Positions 57,530 through 64,000 of a stretch of DNA of 64,000 bases are shown here, piece by piece. Numbering within the stretch: position 1 is the first letter of the stretch; every line of letters starts with the position of its first letter. Source of the DNA: Sulfurovum sp. Its GTDB lineage: Bacteria; Campylobacterota; Campylobacteria; Campylobacterales; Sulfurovaceae. The notes under the pieces are model-generated. The model did no database searches, had not been told where the DNA came from, and saw only the letters and a program-made list of their open reading frames with translations. The position numbers were made by a program, and so were the translations under genes. Where the stretch lies: positions 62,001 to 126,000 of the forward strand of contig JAGXFO010000009.1 in assembly GCA_024637255.1 (NCBI GenBank), read 5' to 3'.

Positions 57530-58651
57530 TTAAGGTATGAGGTGTTCATGTTGCGCATCTGTTAAAGTCTTTAAAAACGCAAGTAAATCATTTTCTTCGT
57601 CTTCACTTAGTCCTAGATTGCCAAGCTCTATATCATTTTTATTGATATCAACTTCACCTTTCTCCCATGCTTCACCTGTTTCAGGGTCAATAGCACCTTT
57701 GACATCTCTTGTATTGTAAAAATGCACCACAGTAGCCAAGTCTTTAAAAACACCATTATGCATATAGGGACCTGTAACAGCAATGTTTCTTAATGTCGAT
57801 ACCTTGTATGCTCCCTTGAGCGTTTCGTCTTTAACCAGCGGATTATCATAGAGACCATTATCTACAAACTCACTGCCTTTGCCATTGGCCAATCTTAATG
57901 CATGATTTACAGGAACACCCAGATTGTCATAGGAAAAATCTGTGAAGAGGGCTTTTTCTCCATCGGCTGGATGGCAAGCGTGACAGTTTGCTTTACCATT
58001 ATAGAGATCTAACCCTCTTTTTTCTGCCTCAGTGAACTGCGCTTCACCTTTTTGCGCTCTGTCATATTTTGAATTAAAGGAAGAGAAGGTATCGCTTTTC
58101 TCAAATTTAGCGATGGTGGCTGCGAGTGCTTCGTAAGCTTTTTGAGTATCATCAAAGATATCATCTCCGTAAATACGCTTAAATTCAGTAATATAGTCAT
58201 TATTTTCTTTCACCCTTTCAATGACAGACGCAGCATCGGGCATATTCATTTCTACAGGATTAAGGAGTGGACCTTTTGCCTGCTCTGTAAGATCAGCTGA
58301 TCTTCCATCCAGGAATTGCCCACCAATAAATAGTTCTTCATGGCTATCAAAATGAAATTTGGGTGAAAATGATGCGTAGGCAACAGTAGGGGCGTTTCTG
58401 TCTGCTATGGAGACACCATCATCCCCCAGAGATGCACCAAGATCAAGTGAGGTTTCTCTGTCGTCAACCATTGCAGCGTTTATAACATGACAGGTTGCGC
58501 ACGACATAGTTCTGTTTTTTGACAGGGCAGTGTCATGGTATAGTTTCTCGCCCAGTACAATCTGGTCATATCCAAAACTTTCTGAGTCTGTTGTGCCACA
58601 TCCTATAAGTATAAGGCTGGCCATTGTTGTAAGCAGAGTATTTATTTTCAT
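57530..58651 (-). CDS. Diheme cytochrome c peroxidase-like lipoprotein
   Basis: A 373-residue diheme protein of the CCP/MauG family. The N-terminus has a lipobox LIGC, so it is membrane-anchored in the periplasm. Heme motifs are CATCH at 51-55 and CHACH at 223-227, and GPYMHNGVF later supplies the usual Met ligand. The segment AMVDDRETSLDLGASLGDDGVSIADRNAPTV fits the peroxidase side. It probably reduces H2O2 with cytochrome electrons, though MauG-type oxidation is possible. A strong Fur-like box lies 18-30 bases before its ATG, suggesting iron control. Confidence 0.88.
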   Translation of the reverse strand: MKINTLLTTMASLILIGCGTTDSESFGYDQIVLGEKLYHDTALSKNRTMSCATCHVINAAMVDDRETSLDLGASLGDDGVSIADRNAPTVAYASFSPKFHFDSHEELFIGGQFLDGRSADLTEQAKGPLLNPVEMNMPDAASVIERVKENNDYITEFKRIYGDDIFDDTQKAYEALAATIAKFEKSDTFSSFNSKYDRAQKGEAQFTEAEKRGLDLYNGKANCHACHPADGEKALFTDFSYDNLGVPVNHALRLANGKGSEFVDNGLYDNPLVKDETLKGAYKVSTLRNIAVTGPYMHNGVFKDLATVVHFYNTRDVKGAIDPETGEAWEKGEVDINKNDIELGNLGLSEDEENDLLAFLKTLTDAQHEHLIP

Positions 58652-58668
58652 CTTTTTTCCTATAATTA

Positions 58669-58680
58669 ATAATGATTATC
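58669..58680 (-). promoter_or_regulatory. Fur box upstream of diheme peroxidase gene
   Basis: On the minus strand GATAATCATTAT (58680-58669), within TTGATAATCATTATTAATT, matches the Fur consensus core GATAATCATTATC at 12 of 13 positions. Confidence 0.65.
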
Positions 58681-58810
58681 AAGTGCAATTAAAGCAGAAA
58701 ATGTTTAAATTAACATTAAAAAATAGATCTAAATGATATAAATTAAAAATATTGATATTTATTTTTAAATTCAAGGTAATTTAAGTTATCTTTGGATAAA
58801 TTTCGATTTC

Positions 58811-58823
58811 GATAACAACTATC
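58811..58823 (+). promoter_or_regulatory. Fur-like palindrome upstream of porin operon
   Basis: GATAACAACTATC (58811-58823) is palindromic at its ends (GATA...TATC) and lies 22 bases before the porin ATG. Weaker than the site for the divergent peroxidase gene. Confidence 0.4.
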
Positions 58824-58845
58824 AAAAGTAAAACAAGGAAAAACG

Positions 58846-60111
58846 ATGAAAAAAACGACAACAGTACTGAGTGTAATGGCTATAATGGCAATGAGTGCTC
58901 AAGCAGCCACATTGGAAGATAGAGTGAAAGCACTAGAGGGGCAAAACTCTGTATTGACCGAGGAGATGCTTGCCACACAAACAGGCGGGTTTACATTGGT
59001 AGATACTGAAAAATCATACAATGGTATGGGACCGGCAGCTTCTAAAGTGTATTTTTCTAAAAACCCTCTTTCTATAGGAGGGTATGGTGAAATGTTTTAT
59101 GCCAATCCTGATAATGGTGATGATTATGCAGATGTGTATAGATTTATCACTTATTTTGGATATAAATTTAATGACTGGATCGTACTGAATACAGAGATAG
59201 AGTTTGAACATGGTGCCAATGCTGAAGACGGCGGTGAAGTAGTTGTAGAGTTTTTATATCTTGACTTTTTGCTCAGCAAAGAAGCAAACTTAAGACTTGG
59301 ACATGTCCTTGTACCTATGGGACTCATCAACCTTAGGCACGAACCGACACTATTTAACACAGTGCAAAGACCGGACATCGAGAAACACCTTTTACCTAGT
59401 ACTTGGCATGAAAATGGCGCATTGGTTTATGGTAGGTTTGATAATGCAAGCATTGAATATACAGCAGGGGTGATTAATGCACTTAATGTAAATAATAAAT
59501 ACACTACACGCAGTCTTGATGGTAAGGATAATGAGGTCGACCAGAGTAAATGGATAAGAAGTGGAAGACTGGGTGCCAGTGCCAATGCATCATTTGACCC
59601 TGCTTTTGTAGGTCGTGTGGACTATACTGGTATCAATGGGCTTATGGCGGGTGCTTCTGTCTATTATGGCGGAGGTTCAAACTTGAAAAATGATCCAATT
59701 AATGATGTTTCCGGGCTTGAGACCACTATTTTTGATATCCATGCAAGTTATGATAACGGACCATTTTCTGTATATGGACTCTATACGCAGACGAACCTGG
59801 ATGGTGCTGAGAAATTAAGTGATACAGCGGTTGAAAAAGCAAGTGGATACTATGCGAATGCATCCTATGATCTTTCAGGTTTGGTCGGCATAGAGTATAA
59901 AATGCCTGTTTTTGCACAATACGAAAACTATAACCCTGTGGAAAAAACAGTAGATGGTTTAAATGAAGACAAGTTTCAGACAGAAATTGTTACAATCGGT
60001 TTAAATTTTTTCCCTACGGACCAGGTTGTTCTTAAGACTGACTATACAATGAAAGAAGTCAATGGTATAGATACCAATATATTTGCTTTTGGGATTGGCT
60101 TTATATTTTAA
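58846..60111 (+). CDS. Outer-membrane porin with N-terminal coiled coil
   Basis: A 421-residue outer-membrane protein. After the signal peptide (to about AQAATLED) comes a short coiled coil, LEDRVKALEGQNSVLTEEML, then a barrel with NWIVLNTEIEFEHGANAEDGGEV-like strands (DWIVLNTEIEFEHG), EANLRLGHVLVPMGLINLRHEPTLF and an ending FAFGIGFIF. The pattern fits phosphate-selective-porin-like families. The context suggests iron or another nutrient: Fur-like sites upstream, and FMN-binding and membrane proteins directly downstream (14-base gap). Substrate cannot be read from the sequence. Confidence 0.78.
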   Translation: MKKTTTVLSVMAIMAMSAQAATLEDRVKALEGQNSVLTEEMLATQTGGFTLVDTEKSYNGMGPAASKVYFSKNPLSIGGYGEMFYANPDNGDDYADVYRFITYFGYKFNDWIVLNTEIEFEHGANAEDGGEVVVEFLYLDFLLSKEANLRLGHVLVPMGLINLRHEPTLFNTVQRPDIEKHLLPSTWHENGALVYGRFDNASIEYTAGVINALNVNNKYTTRSLDGKDNEVDQSKWIRSGRLGASANASFDPAFVGRVDYTGINGLMAGASVYYGGGSNLKNDPINDVSGLETTIFDIHASYDNGPFSVYGLYTQTNLDGAEKLSDTAVEKASGYYANASYDLSGLVGIEYKMPVFAQYENYNPVEKTVDGLNEDKFQTEIVTIGLNFFPTDQVVLKTDYTMKEVNGIDTNIFAFGIGFIF

Positions 60112-60125
60112 TACGCGGATATACA

Positions 60126-60653
60126 ATGAAAAAAATCTTTTTTACACTGTTGCTTGGGATGTTTCTGTCCCAAAGCAGTGTTGCCAAAACGAACACATCT
60201 GTTGATGATGTGATAAAATCTTCATTTAGCGGCGTTAATGCCGTTGAGCCTAAGCAGATTATACTGACAAAAGAACAGTTTTCTCAAGTGCAATCCAGAG
60301 CGAAGGCAGCTGTGAGAACTAAAATTTATCGTTATTATGATATAAAAAGTGGTTCCAAAAGTTTAGGATACGCCGTACTTATCTCAAGAGAAGTAAGATC
60401 TAAAAAGGCTACGGTATTGTATGTATTTGACGACTGCGGTACATTGAAGTTTACAGAAATTATGGCATTTGGTGAACCGCCGGAATATATTCCGGGTAAA
60501 ACATGGATGGGCCAACTTCAAAACAGAGATGCTTCGGCCATACTCACAGTAGGAAAAGATATACCTACGGTAAGTGGCTCTACACTCTCTGCCAGGTCTA
60601 TCACCGAAGGTGCGAGAATTGCCAGAGCCATTTATGAAATTGTTATAAAATAG
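60126..60653 (+). CDS. Secreted FMN-binding-domain protein
   Basis: A 175-residue protein with a signal peptide (to about QSSVAKTN) and an FMN-binding domain of the RnfG/NqrC type. YAVLISREVRSKKATVLYVFDDCGTLKFTEIMAFGEPPEY forms the core, and SGSTLSARSITEGARIA near 150-166 contains Thr153, the expected covalent FMN attachment site (S-G-x-T-x-S). ApbE, which attaches FMN, is encoded nearby at 61453-62499. It lies 14 bases after the porin and directly abuts the next membrane gene, so it is probably part of one electron-transfer unit. Confidence 0.85.
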   Translation: MKKIFFTLLLGMFLSQSSVAKTNTSVDDVIKSSFSGVNAVEPKQIILTKEQFSQVQSRAKAAVRTKIYRYYDIKSGSKSLGYAVLISREVRSKKATVLYVFDDCGTLKFTEIMAFGEPPEYIPGKTWMGQLQNRDASAILTVGKDIPTVSGSTLSARSITEGARIARAIYEIVIK

Positions 60654-61127
60654 ATGAGATTCTTAGTCACAAAAGATTTGGAGCACTCGACACTATTGAC
60701 AACTCTTATGTCTGCTGTGGTGTTCGCCATACTTTTATATATCGGTTTTGATGCCGTACTTCATGCGTATGTCATCGGTTCAGATATACAGAGTATTTCG
60801 CTGACACTTTTTGGTGATGCGGAGAATTTTGTTGAGCCGGTGCTTATAGATGCACTTTTGCTTCAGGTGCATATTGACCTCTTTATGACACTTTTTGCGA
60901 TGTTGATACTATCATCTATTTATATTCGTCTTTATTCGAGCAAAGCTATGAGCAAGTGGATAGTGCATCTTCTGTTTGTCTTTGGCATGATGGCTCCTAT
61001 AACACTTTTGTTCGCTTATTTCGTAGGGGCATTATTTGTTCCAGTGTGGCTGATTGCTTTCGTGTTGTGGCATGTTATGGCATTTATGGTTGGCATAATA
61101 ATCCTAAAGAAACTTCTGTTCAAATGA
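60654..61127 (+). CDS. Four-helix membrane protein, possible heme b carrier
   Basis: A 157-residue inner-membrane protein with about four helices. His residues occur in or at the ends of helices (AVLHAYVIG, LLQVHIDLF, KWIVHLLFV, VLWHVMAFM), which could ligate b hemes, although no named family is recognised. ATG 60654 is directly after the FMN-protein stop, and its stop overlaps the next ATG (ATGA). I infer a route for electrons from the quinone pool or a cytosolic donor to the periplasmic FMN protein. Confidence 0.6.
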   Translation: MRFLVTKDLEHSTLLTTLMSAVVFAILLYIGFDAVLHAYVIGSDIQSISLTLFGDAENFVEPVLIDALLLQVHIDLFMTLFAMLILSSIYIRLYSSKAMSKWIVHLLFVFGMMAPITLLFAYFVGALFVPVWLIAFVLWHVMAFMVGIIILKKLLFK

Positions 61128-61567
61128 AAAATATAGCACTGTATGCCATTCCCATCAAATATATGCTCATCTACGCAGTTTTGATCTTAGCGAGTGGACT
61201 ATGGCTCTTTTTGCTTTCGCAGGGACTAGATAGCAGCCAGAGCATGATGCATACTCTAAAAGACGTCATCAGTGCTCCAGACACGAAGAGTATACGCGGG
61301 TTAATAGAAGTAGCTACGCCACATCTGTTTGCCATGTCTGCGTTTATTTTTGTAGCCGCACATTTTATGCTGTTTAGCACCAAAGTCCCACAAAAAGTGT
61401 CACTCGTTATTGCCATGCTTCTTTTTGCTCTTGCATTGTTTGATATCTTCTCTTATTTTGCAATTACTTTTGGGTTGGTAGTATCAGGGTGGATAAAAAT
61501 CTTAGCCATCTCGGTGTTTGTGTCGTTCTTTTTACTGATGCTTGGACTGCTTGCTTTTTCATTGTAA
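61124..61567 (+). CDS. Second small membrane protein of the flavin unit
   Basis: A 147-residue inner-membrane protein with about four helices, starting at ATG 61124, which overlaps the previous stop by 4 bases. Helix-embedded His residues appear in VATPHLFAMSAFIFVAAHFMLF, similar in spacing to bis-His heme ligands. No named family is recognised. The unusual feature is its 115-base convergent overlap with apbE (61453-61567). It is probably a partner of the membrane protein just upstream. Confidence 0.6.
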   Translation: MKNIALYAIPIKYMLIYAVLILASGLWLFLLSQGLDSSQSMMHTLKDVISAPDTKSIRGLIEVATPHLFAMSAFIFVAAHFMLFSTKVPQKVSLVIAMLLFALALFDIFSYFAITFGLVVSGWIKILAISVFVSFFLLMLGLLAFSL

Positions 61568-62499
61568 TCTAGCCACTCTATATCAATCAGTGTTTCTGTG
61601 TTTCCAAAGAGTATCTTGCCGTGCTTGTCTACCATAACAAAAGCTATATCTTTCAGGTTTTTCAGAAATCCCAATGCTTTTTCTTTAGGCATGACGGAAA
61701 GTGCTGTAGCGTAAGCATCTATTTTGGCATTGTTGGCCGTACTAAAAAGTGATACAGAGACAAATTCATGCCCCTGTAAAGCAGTCTTTGGGTTGATGAG
61801 GTGATGTTCTTCTTTGGTGTTGGCAAATCTTCTGTAAGTGCCGCTTGTGGAGACAGATAGCTGCATGTTTTTACTTTTTATTTTGGCGAATGTCTGTTCA
61901 GAATAGGGCGATTGCAGATATATCTCACACTTATTTAAGCATCGTATGTCACCGCTTAGCGCCACTATACCCTCGATGATATTTTGTTCTTCAAGATACT
62001 CGCTTACCTTGTCTACAGCATAACCTTTGCCCATACCGCCTAAGTCTATACTGATGTTTTTATCTGTGGTGATGGAATGATTATCTATAGTGATACCGCG
62101 TATATCCAGATGTGCATTTTGCAACTCTTCTCTGGAGGGAGAGTAGGTTTTTTCTTCTCCAAAATGGTATAAGTCTTTAGATATGGCCCCTATCGTGATG
62201 TCAAAATAGCCATCAGTTTGTTCATAATAGGATGTTGAGAGTCTTAAAGCTTCAGCCAGAGTAGGCTCATGGCTTATACGGTGGGTTTTGTTGAGTATGG
62301 ACAAAGAGGCATTGGGGTCATAATTGGAGAGTGAAGCCTCTATATGTTTAATGAGTTCAAATGATTTTGTCATGTTTTCATTGTGTTGTTTGTCTAAGCT
62401 AATACTCACAAAGGTGCCCATGAGTACCTGAGTACGTGTTTGCATACCCTCTTGTGCAAGTAAAAGCAAAGGAGAAAAAATAAAAAATAAATACTTCAT
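61453..62499 (-). CDS. apbE: FAD:protein FMN transferase ApbE
   Basis: A 348-residue exported flavin transferase that attaches FMN from FAD to Thr/Ser of target proteins. The signal peptide is MKYLFFIFSPLLLLAQ. Family motifs are VLMGTFVSISL, IEASLSNYDPNASLSILN, SIDLGGMGKGYAVDKV, ALSGDIR (usually GGD), STSGTYRRFA and the metal/active segment NNAKIDAYATALSVM. The C-terminus is about 30 residues longer than usual and lies in the overlap with the convergent membrane gene. Its start overlaps the DUF255 gene stop by 4 bases. The obvious client is the FMN-binding protein at 60126. Confidence 0.93.
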   Translation of the reverse strand: MKYLFFIFSPLLLLAQEGMQTRTQVLMGTFVSISLDKQHNENMTKSFELIKHIEASLSNYDPNASLSILNKTHRISHEPTLAEALRLSTSYYEQTDGYFDITIGAISKDLYHFGEEKTYSPSREELQNAHLDIRGITIDNHSITTDKNISIDLGGMGKGYAVDKVSEYLEEQNIIEGIVALSGDIRCLNKCEIYLQSPYSEQTFAKIKSKNMQLSVSTSGTYRRFANTKEEHHLINPKTALQGHEFVSVSLFSTANNAKIDAYATALSVMPKEKALGFLKNLKDIAFVMVDKHGKILFGNTETLIDIEWLDYNEKASSPSISKKNDTNTEMAKIFIHPDTTNPKVIAK

Positions 62500-64000
62500 A
62501 CCCTTTCTTCTAATACCTCTATGATGTCAGAAAAACTTTTTTCATGCCCAAAACAAGCATTGGAGTTGCAGAGCATAAATCCATCATTGACATCATTTCT
62601 AAAGAGCGAAAAAGGGTGAGGAAGTGAGTCAAGGTCTTTGATGTGTTTTTTTAGCTTTTCTTCTGTTGCTTTAATGACAATGTCATCTTTGAGGTAACGT
62701 ATAACCATACGGCTCATGCGTGGGGTAGAGATGGGCTGGCGCATCACATCATGTGAGTAGATTTCAAGGGTTTTGAAGACAAACTTTTTATAAACACCAT
62801 CAACCAAAGAAGAGATGCTGTAAAGTACCGATAGCATGGTTGAGACCGAAGAGGGGTACGAGCTGTCATAAATGTCTGCATCGGTTTCAAACTCACCACG
62901 GGAAAACTTCCATTTGCCTTGCACATAGTATTTTTCTATCGCAGCATTGGCAAGTTTTGTCGCAGTGATGAGGTAGGTTTCATCCAGTGTACTTTCATAG
63001 GCTTCTATCAGTGTATCTGCAAGGTAGGCATAGTCTTCCAAAAACGCTTTGATCTTGGGTTTTTTTCCCAAAAGTGTAGAGTGAAAGAGTTCGGAATTGA
63101 TGTACATACTTTTCAGTAGGGCGTCAAGGGATTTGATGGCAGGTTTGAGGTAGGCATTTTCTGTACGGCTTGCTTTAAAAAGACTTTTGACCATCATGGC
63201 ATTCCATGAGACGAGCACCTTTTTATCTATAAAAGGATAGGTACGTTTTTCTCTGCGTTTTTTCAGCGCACCAAGGGCTTCATTATAATAAGGGATGTTT
63301 ATCTGAGCAGGATCATCCACACGAATGATATTTTTGCCCTCAAAGTTTCCCTCTTCTGTGATGTGCAATGCTTTGGCGAGCGCAGCGTGTTCTTTACTTG
63401 GAATACCAGCTTTTTCAAACGACTTGAGTGCTTTCTCATACGTATAAACAAAATATTTACCCTCTTCCCCCTCGGTATCCGCATCTGAAGCAGAATAGAA
63501 AAGAGCATCTTCACTCATATTGTTTATCATAAAATCTATAGTTTCAAATGCAACGGTTTTATAAAAGTCATTTCCGCTGACACGATAGACTTTAAGATAG
63601 ACTTCGCAAAGCAAAGCATTGTCGTAGGTCATTTTTTCAAAGTGGGGAACAAGCCATTCATTGTCTGTAGAGTAGCGACAAAAACCACCCTCTACAAGAT
63701 CCCTTAGCCCACCTTTTGCCATGCGTGTCAGTGAGTGCAGCACCATATTGAGTGTTTCTTCCTCTTTGGTAATGCGATACACATCTAAAAGTAAATCAAG
63801 GATAGAAGCTTGGGGGAATTTGGGCGCCTTGTTGAATCCACCATGTTCATTGTCAAAGAGTTGTTTGGCCTGGTCCGATACTCTGCTGATGATACTTAAG
63901 TCAAGTTTTGTAGCTTGTATCTTGTCTTCTTTTGGGTTTAGAAAACGAAGTATTTCCTCGGCTTTTTCGCTAAGAAGGTTTTTATCTTTTTTATACTTAT
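62496..64000 (-). CDS. Thioredoxin-domain DUF255 (YyaL-like) protein, 5' part outside window
   Basis: The frame runs to the right edge: upstream of the GTG at 63782 it stays open through FDNEHGGFNKAPKFPQASIL to position 64000. That segment and TDNEWLVPHFEKMTYDNALL, FYSASDADTEGEEGKYFVY, KVLVSWNAMMVKSL and DAHVFGFLEDYAYLAD-like AFLEDYAYLADTLIEAYE mark the C-terminal glycosidase-like barrel of the DUF255/spermatogenesis-associated family. The N-terminal thioredoxin domain lies beyond the window. Function is uncertain. It overlaps apbE by 4 bases and is probably cotranscribed. Confidence 0.88.
   Translation of the reverse strand, partial: KYKKDKNLLSEKAEEILRFLNPKEDKIQATKLDLSIISRVSDQAKQLFDNEHGGFNKAPKFPQASILDLLLDVYRITKEEETLNMVLHSLTRMAKGGLRDLVEGGFCRYSTDNEWLVPHFEKMTYDNALLCEVYLKVYRVSGNDFYKTVAFETIDFMINNMSEDALFYSASDADTEGEEGKYFVYTYEKALKSFEKAGIPSKEHAALAKALHITEEGNFEGKNIIRVDDPAQINIPYYNEALGALKKRREKRTYPFIDKKVLVSWNAMMVKSLFKASRTENAYLKPAIKSLDALLKSMYINSELFHSTLLGKKPKIKAFLEDYAYLADTLIEAYESTLDETYLITATKLANAAIEKYYVQGKWKFSRGEFETDADIYDSSYPSSVSTMLSVLYSISSLVDGVYKKFVFKTLEIYSHDVMRQPISTPRMSRMVIRYLKDDIVIKATEEKLKKHIKDLDSLPHPFSLFRNDVNDGFMLCNSNACFGHEKSFSDIIEVLEERV

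Noticed and set aside
1..64000. CRISPR arrays, insertion sequences, rRNA genes
   Set aside because: No regularly spaced repeats, transposase frames or rRNA-like stretches were noticed when reading the window.

Overview
The window looks like chromosomal DNA from a sulfur-oxidising member of the Campylobacterota (Epsilonproteobacteria), of the Sulfurovum/Sulfurimonas type. The grounds are AT-rich coding DNA, short intergenic gaps, a stand-alone atpE, a purD-RDD-lptD-pnp gene order that I recall from Campylobacter relatives, a soxXYZAB thiosulfate-oxidation cluster, and several two-component systems. Species cannot be fixed from sequence alone. I see no phage, insertion sequence or CRISPR array.

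Layout. 1-9424 is housekeeping: a partial DciA-like gene, a small lipoprotein, nadB, a NhaD-type antiporter, guaA, htpG, and a CDF transporter with an unusual N-terminal extension. 9425-9861 has no credible gene but holds strong RNA-like structure. 9862-19359 is a closely packed nine-frame run: purD, RDD, lptD, a J-domain protein, a phosphoribosyltransferase, pnp, a gene broken by an in-frame TGA, photolyase and thiE. It is followed by a decayed wecB-like fragment, atpE, tRNA-Leu(GAG) and HU.

20888-40643 is the accessory heart of the window, a sulfur-metabolism island. It holds a three-gene signalling operon (membrane sensor, OmpR-type regulator, histidine kinase), secreted DsrE-like and DUF302 proteins, two porins, rhodaneses, soxXYZAB, a SoxH-like metallo-beta-lactamase-fold protein, a cytochrome c-thioredoxin fusion, two paralogous cysteine-bearing ArsR regulators, a MerT-like/rhodanese fusion, and a tandem methyltransferase (ArsM-like plus TehB-like). 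Three promoters here carry exact TTTACA-N5-TTTACA direct repeats, 11 bp apart and always 9 bp before a -10 box. A fourth promoter carries a weaker copy. I infer a sulfur regulon run by the regulator encoded beside them. A 5' fragment of a second soxB at 26411-26595 shows that this island was built by duplication and decay.

40712-53588 returns to mixed functions: a DUF5718-like protein, a ferritin-like protein with a Fur-like site, dnaJ, recR, a copper-resistance locus (copB, multicopper oxidase, SHOCT protein) next to a gutted copper ATPase, a DHH phosphoesterase, an Rrf2 regulator with a probable operator, rpsO, gdhA and grpE-dnaK. The grpE-dnaK and htpG promoters share an exact 13-bp element. 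53702-64000 holds an Omp85-type barrel, chorismate mutase, a second two-component system, and an iron-linked block flanked by Fur-like boxes: diheme peroxidase, porin, FMN-binding protein, two small membrane proteins and apbE. A thioredoxin-domain (DUF255) protein runs off the right edge.
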